A stretch of 64,000 nt of DNA, from assembly GCF_017876575.1 (NCBI RefSeq), contig NZ_JAGIOE010000001.1, forward strand, positions 62,001 through 126,000, in the 5' to 3' direction. Source of the DNA: Paeniglutamicibacter psychrophenolicus (lineage in GTDB: Bacteria; Actinomycetota; Actinomycetes; Actinomycetales; Micrococcaceae). Under the pieces are notes generated by a model. The model had not been told where the DNA came from. It ran no database searches and saw nothing but the letters and a program-made list of their open reading frames with translations. A program made the position numbers and the translations under genes. Positions 26,815-35,220 of the stretch are shown one piece after another (position 1 is the first letter of the stretch; each line of letters starts with the position of its first letter).

Positions 26815-27879
26815 TTGAAGTCTTTCGCTGCGTTCACTGCCGATCAGTCCATCCGTGAAGTTGAGTCGGAAACCCCTTCACCGGCAGGAAAAGAAGTTCT
26901 TTTACGAATTACCCACAGTGGAGTTTGCCATTCAGATATCCATGCGCGACAAGGTCATTTTGATCTTGGTAGCCGTGGAAAAATGTCACTCGCCGCTCGC
27001 GGAATGGGTGAAAGCATCGTCATGGGTCACGAGATTGTCGGCGAGGTAGTGGCCGTCGGCGGGGACGTTGTCGACAAGAAAGTCGGAGACCGACTGCTCG
27101 TATACCCGTGGCTTGGATGCGGCGAATGCACGCGATGCCTGGACGGCCGGGAAAATGCTTGCACGCGCTCGCGAACCATTGGCGGGCAGCTGCCCGGCGG
27201 ATACGCCGACCATGTCCTGGTTCCCAACGAAAAGTACTTGCTGGATATTAACGGGCTGGACCCATCGTGGGCAGCGACGCTGGCATGCTCAGGCGTCACC
27301 TCCTTCTCGGCCATCAACAAGGTCCTCCCGCTGCCCCCGGAAGCACCAATTGCCGTTATCGGTGCCGGCGGCGTCGGCCTGAGCGCCATTGCAATCCTCA
27401 CGGCAATGGGCCACCGGAATACGATCGCTCTTGACTTGAATACGGCCAATCTTGAACTCGCTGCGGCCGCCGGCGCAACCCACACATTTTTGATGGACTC
27501 GGAGAGCAGCAGGGCAACCGTGGTTGATGCTCTCGGCTTTTCCCCCGATGCAATCATCGATTTTGTCAACAATTCGCAGACTTCAACCTTGGGGTTCGAT
27601 TGGATCGTGAAGGGCGGAATCATGGTCCAGGTCGGTCTCTTTGGAGGGGAGCTGGTTGTCCCAACAACCCTGCTGGCCATGAAGATGATCACCCTTCGAG
27701 GGAGCTTCGTGGGCAACCTTGGCGAGCTGACCGAATTGGTTGAATTGGCGAAATCGGGGCAGCTTCCCCAAGCACCGGTGAGCTTCGGCCCACTGTCGGA
27801 AGATGGCGTGCGCAACGCCCTGGACGCCCTGGAAGCCCGTCTGGTGTCCGGTCGCGTAGTTCTTGTTGCCAACAATTAA
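26815..27879 (+). CDS. Zinc-dependent alcohol dehydrogenase
   Basis: The 354-aa medium-chain dehydrogenase has catalytic zinc ligands Cys in SGVCHSDIH and His in MGHEIVGEVV, the structural-zinc cluster GCGECTRCLDGRENAC, and the nucleotide-binding loop VIGAGGVGLSAIAIL. The start is taken as TTG 26815, preceded by GAGGAG at 6 nt, giving the usual N-terminus MKSFAAF; ATG 26767 has no ribosome site. Expected role: oxidise a secondary alcohol to the ketone used by the Baeyer-Villiger enzyme, or oxidise the released alcohol. It follows gntR on the same strand. Confidence 0.9.
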   Translation: MKSFAAFTADQSIREVESETPSPAGKEVLLRITHSGVCHSDIHARQGHFDLGSRGKMSLAARGMGESIVMGHEIVGEVVAVGGDVVDKKVGDRLLVYPWLGCGECTRCLDGRENACTRSRTIGGQLPGGYADHVLVPNEKYLLDINGLDPSWAATLACSGVTSFSAINKVLPLPPEAPIAVIGAGGVGLSAIAILTAMGHRNTIALDLNTANLELAAAAGATHTFLMDSESSRATVVDALGFSPDAIIDFVNNSQTSTLGFDWIVKGGIMVQVGLFGGELVVPTTLLAMKMITLRGSFVGNLGELTELVELAKSGQLPQAPVSFGPLSEDGVRNALDALEARLVSGRVVLVANN

Positions 27880-27885
27880 CACAAA

Positions 27886-27902
27886 GAATGCATTCTGCAT
27901 TC
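27886..27902. promoter_or_regulatory. GntR operator copy 2 (GAATGCA-TTC-TGCATTC)
   Basis: It has the same arms and spacing as 25898-25914, differing only in the 3-nt spacer. It lies 70 bp before the aldehyde dehydrogenase start, immediately after the alcohol dehydrogenase stop, implying a separately regulated promoter for the former. Confidence 0.78.
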
Positions 27903-27971
27903 ATAATAGGACCCGCGTGTCTCGCCGCACTCTAGCAGTTGCCACCGCCCCGCTAAGGAGAAACCCAAGTC

Positions 27972-29348
27972 ATGTACCGCTCAACCAATCCCGCCACCGG
28001 CCTCATCGAGGCAGAATTCCCAACACTCACGCCCGAGCAGATTGCACAGGCTGCAGAACAATCATCGACCGCGTACAAGTCCTGGCAAGAGGTCCCAGTC
28101 AATCGCCGCGCAGAGATCATCCTCAACGTCGCGAATATTGTTGAAGGCAGGGCCGAAGAGCTCTCCGAAATAATCACGCGAGAAATGGGAAAACCAATCT
28201 CGCAGTCTCGTGGAGAAATTTCAATTGTTGCTTCCATTTGTCGCTACTACGGCGACAACGCCCAGGAACTACTAGCAGATGAGAAACTGAACCCGGCCAG
28301 CGGCGACCATGCCATCGTACGAACCAGTCCGATCGGCCCGATTCTGGGAATCATGCCTTGGAACTTTCCATTCTATCAAGTTGCTCGGTTCGCTATTCCT
28401 AATCTGTTGCTTGGAAATACCATTCTTTTGAAGCACGCAAGCAATTGCCCGCAAGCTGCAATCGCTTTTGATGAGATTCTTCACGAGGCAGGGGTCCCTG
28501 CGGACGCCTACATCAACCTCTTGGCTTCATCCCACGACATTGATGACTTGATTGCTTCACCGCACGTCCAGGGAGTATCGCTCACGGGCTCCGAGAAAGC
28601 CGGGGCGGCCGTCGCCGCCCAAGCCGGCAAACACCTGAAGAAGGTGGTCCTGGAACTCGGTGGATCCGATCCGCTCATCGTCCTCGATTCGGAAAAGCTA
28701 TCTTCGACCGTCAAGCTGGCACTGCGCGGCCGGTTCGCGAACGCCGGTCAGGCCTGTGTCTCGTCCAAACGCATGATCGTGCTGGATCACGTGTTTGATG
28801 AGTTCTCCGCTGCCTTCTCTACCGCAGCTTCTTCCATCACGCCGGGCGATCCCATGGACGCGTCGACGTTCCTGGGTCCGCTCTACTCGGCCGAAGCGCG
28901 AGAGGAAATCATGGAAATCGTCAACGACGCACTGGACCGCGGCGCCGAACTGCTTGTCGGAGGGGAATCCGTCGGGGATTCGGACGCGTTCATGAGTCCC
29001 GTTGTCTTGACCGGCGTTACCCCCGAAATGCGTGCATTCCGGGAGGAAATCTTCGGGCCGGTGGCGGTTCTACACCGCGCCCGGGATACGGAACATGCGA
29101 TCGAGCTGGCAAACGATTCCGATTTCGGTTTAGGTGCCGCCATCTTTGGTTCAAATGCGGCCGAGGCAAACGCCGTTGCCGATCGCCTCGAAGCCGGCAT
29201 GGTGGTCATCAACGGCATCGCCGGAACCCAGGCGGATCTTCCGTTTGGAGGGATCAAGCGCTCGGGTATCGGCCGTGAACTGGGCCAGTACGGAATCGAT
29301 GAGTTCTCCAACAAGAAGCTGATCCGAGTGCCGGCACCAGCTGTCTAA
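27972..29348 (+). CDS. NAD(P)-dependent aldehyde dehydrogenase (succinate-semialdehyde dehydrogenase-like)
   Basis: The 458-aa ALDH has the oxyanion Asn in IMPWNFPFYQVARF, general base Glu in LELGGSDPLIV, catalytic Cys in FANAGQACVSSKR, and EEIFGPVAVLHRA. The length and GSDP/ACVSSKR variants match the short GabD1-type subgroup. AAGGAG lies about 11 nt before ATG 27972. It is preceded by the second GntR operator, so it belongs to the same regulon and probably oxidises an aldehyde derived from the ester-cleavage alcohol. Several stretches are A/T-richer than the chromosomal neighbours, consistent with acquisition. Confidence 0.92.
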   Translation: MYRSTNPATGLIEAEFPTLTPEQIAQAAEQSSTAYKSWQEVPVNRRAEIILNVANIVEGRAEELSEIITREMGKPISQSRGEISIVASICRYYGDNAQELLADEKLNPASGDHAIVRTSPIGPILGIMPWNFPFYQVARFAIPNLLLGNTILLKHASNCPQAAIAFDEILHEAGVPADAYINLLASSHDIDDLIASPHVQGVSLTGSEKAGAAVAAQAGKHLKKVVLELGGSDPLIVLDSEKLSSTVKLALRGRFANAGQACVSSKRMIVLDHVFDEFSAAFSTAASSITPGDPMDASTFLGPLYSAEAREEIMEIVNDALDRGAELLVGGESVGDSDAFMSPVVLTGVTPEMRAFREEIFGPVAVLHRARDTEHAIELANDSDFGLGAAIFGSNAAEANAVADRLEAGMVVINGIAGTQADLPFGGIKRSGIGRELGQYGIDEFSNKKLIRVPAPAV

Positions 29349-30516
29349 TCCCGACACCACCTACCGGGAATTTTCTGCGATCGCTCGAGTGACCCTTTGA
29401 CATCCTGCGTTTCGCGACGCCGGAGCCGGTCCGTGATGGTCGTGGCGGGCTCCTTTCCTGGTATCAATTTTCCATGACATGCCGGGAGGCCGTTGATTTC
29501 GTGATTTTCTCGGGATCGGCGGTCTGCCCGGTTTCGGGCGTGCCATCACAACCACGTCGTTGACCAGGGCATAGGGTTCCGCTGCGACTCCGCCATCGCG
29601 GCGGTCACCTTGGTCGTGCTCCAGCAATCCGGCTGCAGTCAGGACCGTTGCTGCCGGATAACGAACCGAGTTTGATCCGCGCGTTGATTGCTGCCGTTTA
29701 GATCGGCAATGCCATGCTTTTGCTGAACCTGCCATTGGCCGGAGTCCATAAGGCTCTGGATTCCTCCCACCTACTTCTAGACGACTGATTCCAAGGGATC
29801 TACGGCCGCAGGCACTCAATGAGAGCAGTGGGTGCCGGACGGCCCCCCGGCTGCCCCAGATTGCCATAGTCCGTGCAAGGCGGCGCCCTAGCACCCACAC
29901 GGTGACCCGGGCAATGGTGCGCCCACCATGGGCGTCGAGGTCCAGCCGGCTCTTGTGGGTTACGTTGATTGACTCGACGATCTGCTTCAACTGTTTCAGA
30001 AAGTCGCTGACGAGCGGGCTTCACCGGGACGATGCCGGACTTGGCGAAGCCCGCTTCCAAGGCCTTGCCAAGCAGTTCCCGGTCGCCGCCACCGGCAACC
30101 TCCGGACGGGCCCTCAAAAGGTTTCCACTGGTGCCGCAAAAGTGTCCGGGTCGTTGTCCATCGGAACTTTTCAGGTTCGAATGGTCGGTATTGCATCTCG
30201 AGTCTGAGCACCCTTGCCCACACAGTCACTCTTTGGAACCAATCCTCAGTCGCGCATCGTGCTATTCGCCCTGCTTGACGCGTACAACATCAAGAGCGCA
30301 GGGTTCGTTGTCGGGGTGCTGCTGGCGTTGGTCCTGCGGTGACAATTCCCTGGTCCCCTCCCCGGAGATCCTTTGGGCCAGTACATCGTTCCTCCCTGCA
30401 GCGACGTTGAGCCCGGCTCGGGTGTCGTCGTGAGACCGAGGTGTGGCATGGAACAGGCTGGATAGCACTCGTTCCGGGCCTGGCATGATTTCTGCACAGC
30501 GCCGCACCGCTTAATG
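29349..30516. other. Long non-coding stretch, right edge of putative island
   Basis: About 1.17 kb without an intact gene. The middle (29810-30117, minus strand) is a decayed transposase. The parts on either side show frequent stops and no motif I recognise. It separates the GntR-controlled catabolic cluster from the conserved two-component region. Confidence 0.6.
29810..30117 (-). pseudogene. Decayed DDE transposase fragment (IS relic)
   Basis: Two minus-strand frames joined by a frameshift near 29985 resemble the C-terminus of a common actinobacterial DDE transposase. The first gives DRELLGKALEAGFAKSGIVPVKPA. The second gives KQIVESINVTHKSRLDLDAHGG, continuing into RTIARVTVWVLGRRLA and then AIW. 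The pattern IES-N/F-T-K-LDLE-HGGRT-V-A-IW is what I remember from such enzymes; the family name (IS982-like) is tentative. The N-terminal catalytic part and both inverted-repeat ends are not recognisable. Confidence 0.55.
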
Positions 30517-30560
30517 CAGTTGGGGGCTTGCACGGCAAATGCCGCGCAAGCCCCCAACTG
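30517..30560. terminator. Long hairpin downstream of the winged-helix gene
   Basis: A 15-bp perfect outer stem (30517-30531 / 30546-30560) continues through one mismatch into a 4-bp inner stem with an AAAT loop. No T-run is present on either strand. It lies 14 bp beyond the stop of the converging winged-helix gene and is probably its terminator. Confidence 0.7.
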
Positions 30561-30574
30561 GGATAAAACGAAAT

Positions 30575-31372
30575 TTATATGGTGTATTCCGGGGCGGCCC
30601 AGACGACGACCTCGGGGTGCTCGTAGAAGCGGTAGCCCTGGCCGCGCACGGTGCGCACGGTGTTGGCCAGACGGCCCAGCTTGGAGCGCAGGCGACGGAT
30701 GTGCACGTCGATGGTGCGCTCGTTCGGGACCTCTTCGGCGTTGCGCCACAGGTTGGTGAGCAGCTCGTCGCGGCCCACGGTGCGGGTGCCGTTCTCCACC
30801 AGGTAGTTCAGCAGCTCGAATTCCTTGAACGTGAGGTTCAGGGTCTCGCCGTCAAGGTGCACCTCGCGGCGGGACAGGTCGATCAGCACGCCGGAGGGGC
30901 GCGGTGCCGTGGGGCGGGCATCGACGCGCGGGCGGCGGTTGACCGTGGGGTCCCCCAGTGCCTGGCGCACGACGTCGATGTTTTCGCCCTGGGCGCTGGC
31001 CGGGGCCAGTGCGACGGCGGCATGGGTCTGCGCTTCGGGGGAAAGCGTGGCCAGGAAGGCGCGGACCTGGGTTGCCAGCTTGCCCAGCGAGGTTCCCTGC
31101 GCCTGGGCCACCGACTCGTCAAGACCTACATAGAGCACGAAACCGCGTGCGGTGGTGTCGCCTGCCACCGGCTGCGGGCCGGGGCTTCCGCTGGGAGCCA
31201 CAATGGGGGTCGGAGCAGTCATCGGTCGAGTCTCGTGGGCCGCCGGGACCGCATGGAGCTGGCGATAGCCGGCAGGGGTGTAGCCGCCTGGAGCAGTGTT
31301 GCGCTGCGCTGCCGCGGCGCGGGACTGGGCGTTGCGGATTGAGACATGGACGTATCCGGACGTTACCGACAT
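30575..31372 (-). CDS. OmpR-type winged-helix regulator without a receiver domain
   Basis: In this 265-aa protein the last ~105 residues are an OmpR/PhoB DNA-binding domain (GVLIDLSRREVHLDGETLNLTFKEFELLNYLVENG, RTIDVHIRRLRSKLG, RTVRGQGYRFYEH). The N-terminus is not a phospho-receiver: residues 1-60 are Ala/Pro-rich and 70-130 form a small domain (GFVLYVGLDESVAQAQG to GENIDVVRQALGDP) with no DD/D/K set. It should therefore act without a cognate kinase. Upstream lies an unusually structured leader, and the neighbouring divergent operon is a complete two-component system. The likely role is transcriptional control with unknown input. Confidence 0.85.
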   Translation of the reverse strand: MSVTSGYVHVSIRNAQSRAAAAQRNTAPGGYTPAGYRQLHAVPAAHETRPMTAPTPIVAPSGSPGPQPVAGDTTARGFVLYVGLDESVAQAQGTSLGKLATQVRAFLATLSPEAQTHAAVALAPASAQGENIDVVRQALGDPTVNRRPRVDARPTAPRPSGVLIDLSRREVHLDGETLNLTFKEFELLNYLVENGTRTVGRDELLTNLWRNAEEVPNERTIDVHIRRLRSKLGRLANTVRTVRGQGYRFYEHPEVVVWAAPEYTI

Positions 31373-31474
31373 GCTTCTTTACCTCTAACTCGTGTGAATG
31401 CCACGGAATGGCGCGAATACCTAGGTGCTCCGCTTGCCTCGCCGGTGCGAGGGGCGGGAGCGATGCGAGTGTCA

Positions 31475-31573
31475 CTGAGCGTCGAAAGGGTTCCGACGCT
31501 CAGCTGGGCATTCGACAATGACACTGGCGATGAGTCATCGCCACGCCTTCAAAAAGGCTCCGAGGTGTCATTG
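31475..31573 (-). promoter_or_regulatory. Structured leader, possible cis-acting RNA
   Basis: The outer stem CAATGACAC/GTGTCATTG (31516-31524 / 31565-31573) encloses an 8-9 bp hairpin TGGCGATGA-G-TCATCGCCA (31525-31543) and a 5-bp hairpin (31545-31549 / 31554-31558), forming a three-way junction. An independent 10-bp hairpin (31475-31484 / 31494-31503) lies between it and the winged-helix start at 31372. If transcribed on the minus strand this is the 5' UTR of that regulator. No known riboswitch motif was recognised. The 19-bp palindrome could alternatively be a protein operator. Confidence 0.45.
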
Positions 31574-31657
31574 CTGCGCTATTCACAAACACTAGTTTCC
31601 TCGTAATATAAGGAACCCGCAAGTAACAAACTTCGATAGTGTCCACCATGTGAGACA

Positions 31658-31669
31658 TCAAGCGCTTGA
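31658..31669. promoter_or_regulatory. 12-bp perfect palindrome TCAAGCGCTTGA
   Basis: A self-complementary site in the divergent region, about 290 bp upstream of the response regulator start and on the far side of the structured leader from the winged-helix gene. Possibly a regulator binding site; no second copy was noticed in the window. Confidence 0.3.
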
Positions 31670-31960
31670 AGTGACGATCATCACATTGTGCAGATGTGTG
31701 ATGTGGTGGCCGCTGGCCATGCGGTATGCCCTGTCATTTCCCATCGGGCAAGCAATCTGATCAATGCTCCCCATCCCTACCGCCGATGCGGCCAGACTTA
31801 CACCCGTAGCGGGCTCCAAGCAACGGCCCCGCCAGGCATTGGCGCCGCAGCCACCGGACCCACGGCGATCACAGGCCGTAGGCTGGATGCACCATGCCTC
31901 ACAGCCCGCGCACAGCCGGGCCACAGGGCCGGCCTACACCCCGGAGGGAAAGTTAGAAAC

Positions 31961-32701
31961 ATGCCAAGCTCCCGATTTTCTCCTACGCAACTGCCCCGAC
32001 TGACCCACCCGGACGGCACCGCCATCAAGGTGCTGGTCGTCGACGACGAACCCTCGCTGGCCGAACTGGTCTCGATGGGCACCCGCATGCTGGGTTGGGA
32101 AGCCACAGTGGCGCATGACGGGCCCTCGGCGGTGGAAGCAGCCCGCAAGTCGACACCCGACGTCCTGGTGCTCGACTGGATGCTGCCGGGTTTCGAGGGC
32201 CCGGAGGTCCTGCGCAAGGTCCGCACCTTCCTCCCCGAGGTCCCGGTGCTCTTCCTGACCGCCAAGGACGCGGTGGAGGACCGCATCGAGGGACTGGGCA
32301 TCGGCGCCGACGACTACGTCGCCAAGCCCTTCAGCCTCGAAGAGGTGCTGCTGCGGCTGCACAAGCTCGTGGAACGCTCCGGCGCCACCGCCGCAGACAG
32401 CGCCGAACTGGTGGTCGGCGACCTGGTGCTGAACTCCGACTCCCACGATGTCACCCGCGCCGGGGTTCCCATCAACCTCACCGCCACCGAGTTCGACCTG
32501 CTCTCCTACCTGATGGTCAACGCACGCCGCGTGGTCTCCAAGACCCAGATCCTGGACAACGTCTGGCACTACGACTTCGGCGGCCAGGCCAACATCGTCG
32601 AGCTCTACATTTCCTACCTGCGCAAGAAGATCGAGGCCGACGGCCCGGCCATGATCCACACGGTGCGCGGGGCCGGGTACATGCTCAAGCCCGCGTCATG
32701 A
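31961..32701 (+). CDS. OmpR-family response regulator
   Basis: The 246-aa protein has a receiver domain from residue 23 (VLVVDDEPSLAELV, phospho-acceptor Asp in DVLVLDWMLPGFEG, Thr in LFLTAKD, Lys in YVAKPFSLEE) and a C-terminal OmpR/PhoB winged helix (LTATEFDLLSYLMVNARRVVSKTQIL, IVELYISYLRKKIE, TVRGAGYML). The sequence resembles the MprA/TcrA-like group of actinobacterial regulators. ATG 31961 follows a GGAGGG about 13 nt upstream. It overlaps the histidine kinase by 4 bp, forming a complete two-component system. Confidence 0.95.
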   Translation: MPSSRFSPTQLPRLTHPDGTAIKVLVVDDEPSLAELVSMGTRMLGWEATVAHDGPSAVEAARKSTPDVLVLDWMLPGFEGPEVLRKVRTFLPEVPVLFLTAKDAVEDRIEGLGIGADDYVAKPFSLEEVLLRLHKLVERSGATAADSAELVVGDLVLNSDSHDVTRAGVPINLTATEFDLLSYLMVNARRVVSKTQILDNVWHYDFGGQANIVELYISYLRKKIEADGPAMIHTVRGAGYMLKPAS

Positions 32702-34350
32702 GCCAGCCCGCACGCCCGTTGCTGCCACACGACGCACCGGAACCGCAGCCGGCCGAAGCGGCCCGGCCCGATGCCGGGGACGCAGAGGCTGCCTCGGCCC
32801 TCGAGGCAGCCTCGTCCGAACCGGGAGAGCCCGGGCAGGAAGCCGTACAGGTTCCGCTCAGCGCTCGGCTGAGGCAGCGCTTCGGCCGGCTCACCCTGCA
32901 ACGCAAGCTGCTGCTGGCCCTCATCGGGTCACTCGCATTGATCTGCGCCGTCATCGGGCTGCTGTTGAATGCCGGCATGCGCCAGGCCATGGCGTCGCAG
33001 CTGCACGAACAGTTGGACTTCGCTTCCGAACGCGCCGCAACCTACTCCGCGCAAAACGGACGCGACGCGTCATCCGGCCCGCTTTTCGCCCCCGGCCAGG
33101 CCTCCGGAACGCTCAATGCCCGGCTCGTCCCCGGCTACCTGATCTCCGGGGCCGTGCTCGACTCCAAGACCGGAGACCGCAAGGACATCACCGACGCGGA
33201 CGTGCTGCCGTTGTCCTCCGTCAAGGTCGATGCCCCGCCAGTGGTCAAGCACCTGAGCATCGGCGACTACCTGCTCTCGGCCCAGAAGGACCCCGGATCC
33301 GGAGGCGTCCTGATCACCGGGCTGCCGTTGGCTCCCAACGAGCGGACCCTGGCCGCGTTGGGCATCCTGACGCTGACCATTTCGCTGGCCGGGGTGATCG
33401 CCATCGGCCTGGTCGGTTCGATGATCATCCGCCGCTCGCTGGCCCCGCTGCAGCGGGTCTCCGCCGTGGCTTCCTCGGTGGCCAACGCCGAACTCGAATC
33501 CGGCACCGCCGCGCTGGAGGCACGGGTTGCCCCCCGCGATTCGATCCCCGGCACCGAATCCGGCGAGGTGGGCAGGGCGTTGAACGCCCTGCTGGACAAC
33601 GTGGGCTCTGCCTTCGCGGTGCGCGAGGCCTCTGAGGCACAAATGCGCCAATTCGTTGCCGACGCGTCGCACGAGCTGCGCACCCCGCTCTCGGCCATCC
33701 GCGGCTACACCGAACTGATCAGCGCCACCGAGCATTTCTCCGACGACGGGCAACGATCGCTGAACCGCGTGCTGGAACAGAGCACCCGGATGAGCTCCCT
33801 GGTGGAGAACCTGCTGCTGCTGGCCCGGCTCGACGAGAAGCACCACGTCAAAAAGGCCCCGGTGGACCTGGGGAAATTGGCGGCCGAAATCACCGAGGAC
33901 TTTGCCATCACCGCCCCGACCCACCACTGGATCCCCAAGGTCCCGGACACCCCGCTGACGGTCTCGGGCGACGCCTCCGCGCTGCGCCGGGTCATCACCA
34001 ACCTGCTGGCCAACGCCCGCAAGCACACCTCCGAGGGCAACACCGTCACGGTCTCCGTCACCCGCGATGCGGCCACGCACCAGGCGGTGCTGCGGGTTGC
34101 CGACACCGGGGAAGGCATCGCACCGGACTTCCTGCCGCTGGTGTTCAAGCGTTTCACCCGCGCCGATGCGGCGCGCTCCGGCGCCGACGGCACCACCGGG
34201 CTGGGACTGCCGATCGCCAAGGCCATCGTGGAGTCGCACGACGGATCCATCGATGTCACCTCGGCCCCGGGGAACACGGTTTTCGAGGTGCGCCTGCCGC
34301 TTCCGCTGGTGGTCCCGCCCAAGCCCTCGACCCCGCCGAAGCCTGCCTGA
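32698..34350 (+). CDS. Sensor histidine kinase
   Basis: The 550-aa membrane kinase has a Pro/Glu-rich cytosolic N-tail (~65 residues), TM1 at LLLALIGSLALICAVIGLLL, an extracytoplasmic sensor of ~190 residues, TM2 at LTISLAGVIAIGLVGSMIIRR and a HAMP linker. The H-box DASHELRTPLSAIRGY is followed by N-box NLLANARKHTSEGN, G1 VADTGEGIAPD, F-box VFKRFTRAD and G2 GTTGLGLPIAKAI. It autophosphorylates on the H-box His and passes phosphate to the preceding response regulator. The sensor domain gives no clue to its stimulus. A terminator follows at 34371. Confidence 0.95.
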   Translation: MSQPARPLLPHDAPEPQPAEAARPDAGDAEAASALEAASSEPGEPGQEAVQVPLSARLRQRFGRLTLQRKLLLALIGSLALICAVIGLLLNAGMRQAMASQLHEQLDFASERAATYSAQNGRDASSGPLFAPGQASGTLNARLVPGYLISGAVLDSKTGDRKDITDADVLPLSSVKVDAPPVVKHLSIGDYLLSAQKDPGSGGVLITGLPLAPNERTLAALGILTLTISLAGVIAIGLVGSMIIRRSLAPLQRVSAVASSVANAELESGTAALEARVAPRDSIPGTESGEVGRALNALLDNVGSAFAVREASEAQMRQFVADASHELRTPLSAIRGYTELISATEHFSDDGQRSLNRVLEQSTRMSSLVENLLLLARLDEKHHVKKAPVDLGKLAAEITEDFAITAPTHHWIPKVPDTPLTVSGDASALRRVITNLLANARKHTSEGNTVTVSVTRDAATHQAVLRVADTGEGIAPDFLPLVFKRFTRADAARSGADGTTGLGLPIAKAIVESHDGSIDVTSAPGNTVFEVRLPLPLVVPPKPSTPPKPA

Positions 34351-34370
34351 GCCCGCCCCCCAACACAAAC

Positions 34371-34410
34371 GCCGCCGCGGATCGGGACCCTTGATCCCAT
34401 CCGCGGCGGC
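34371..34410. terminator. Terminator between the kinase and upp
   Basis: A 12-bp perfect GC-rich stem (34371-34382 / 34399-34410) has an additional GGGA/TCCC pairing in the loop. It lies between converging genes. Confidence 0.8.
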
Positions 34411-34430
34411 GCCGCAAGTACGTGTTGTTG

Positions 34431-35069
34431 TTAGTGGGCCACGCCGTAGAGGCGGTCTCCGGCATCGCCCAGGCCGGGAACGATGTAGGCGTTCTCGTCC
34501 AGCTTCTCGTCCAGGGCACCCAGGACCAGGTGGACCTTCTCGTTGTCCCCGTAGGCCTGCTCCAGGCGGGCCAGTCCCTCGGGGGCCGCGATCAGGCAGA
34601 TGCAGGTGACGTCGGCTGCGCCGCGGTCGAAGAGGAACTTGATCGATTCGATCAGTGTGCCGCCGGTTGCAAGCATCGGGTCCAGCACGAAGACCTGGCG
34701 ACCGGTCAGGTCCGAGGGAAGCCGCTCGGCGTAGGTGATGATGTCCAGGGTTTCCTCGTTGCGGGCCATGCCCAGGAAGCCGACCTCGGCGGTCGGGACC
34801 AGGCGGGTCATGCCCTCGAGCATGCCCAGGCCGGCGCGCAGGATCGGCACCACGAGCGGGGTCGGCTTGGCGAAGGCGATGCCGGTGGTCGTTGCCACCG
34901 GGGTCTCGACCTGGATCTGGACGGTCTTGACCTCGCGCGTTGCCTCATAGGCCAGCAGGGTCACCAACTCATCGGTCAGCTGCCGGAAAACCGGCGACGG
35001 GGTGTTCTTGTCTCGAAGGACCGATACCTTGTGGGCCACCAACGGGTGGTCAATTACCTGTACGCGCAT
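34431..35069 (-). CDS. upp: Uracil phosphoribosyltransferase
   Basis: The 212-aa protein is full length for UPRT: N-terminus [20 protein letters not shown], conserved PVLRAG-like [18 protein letters not shown]-binding loop [14 protein letters not shown], and the C-terminal uracil-binding segment [16 protein letters not shown]. It converts uracil plus PRPP to UMP in pyrimidine salvage. The open frame runs on upstream without homology; the ATG at 35069 gives the canonical start. It is transcribed towards the two-component operon. Confidence 0.97.
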   Translation of the reverse strand: MRVQVIDHPLVAHKVSVLRDKNTPSPVFRQLTDELVTLLAYEATREVKTVQIQVETPVATTTGIAFAKPTPLVVPILRAGLGMLEGMTRLVPTAEVGFLGMARNEETLDIITYAERLPSDLTGRQVFVLDPMLATGGTLIESIKFLFDRGAADVTCICLIAAPEGLARLEQAYGDNEKVHLVLGALDEKLDENAYIVPGLGDAGDRLYGVAH

Positions 35070-35220
35070 GCACCAAAATCTACCAGCCGAATGTGCCCGT
35101 TTGCCGGTTTTCGCATTCCGGCTTCGGGTGATTCCCGCCATTGACCAACCTTTGGGCCGGGAGGAGAATGGGCCGCAGACCGGGCCGGCCTGCGGCCCGG
35201 AGAAACATGAAGCTGGCACC

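Larger units (their letters stand above)
31373..31960. other. 588-bp divergent regulatory region
   Basis: It separates the receiver-less regulator (minus) from the response regulator (plus). It contains a 10-bp hairpin, a three-stem structure, a 12-bp palindrome, an ATCACA-N11-TGTGAT inverted repeat (31680-31702) and the ribosome site GGAGGG of the response regulator. No convincing small gene was seen. Confidence 0.6.

Noticed and set aside
31680-31702. ATCACA-N11-TGTGAT considered as a CRP site
   Set aside because: The arm orientation is opposite to the TGTGA-N6-TCACA CRP consensus. Recorded only as an inverted repeat.
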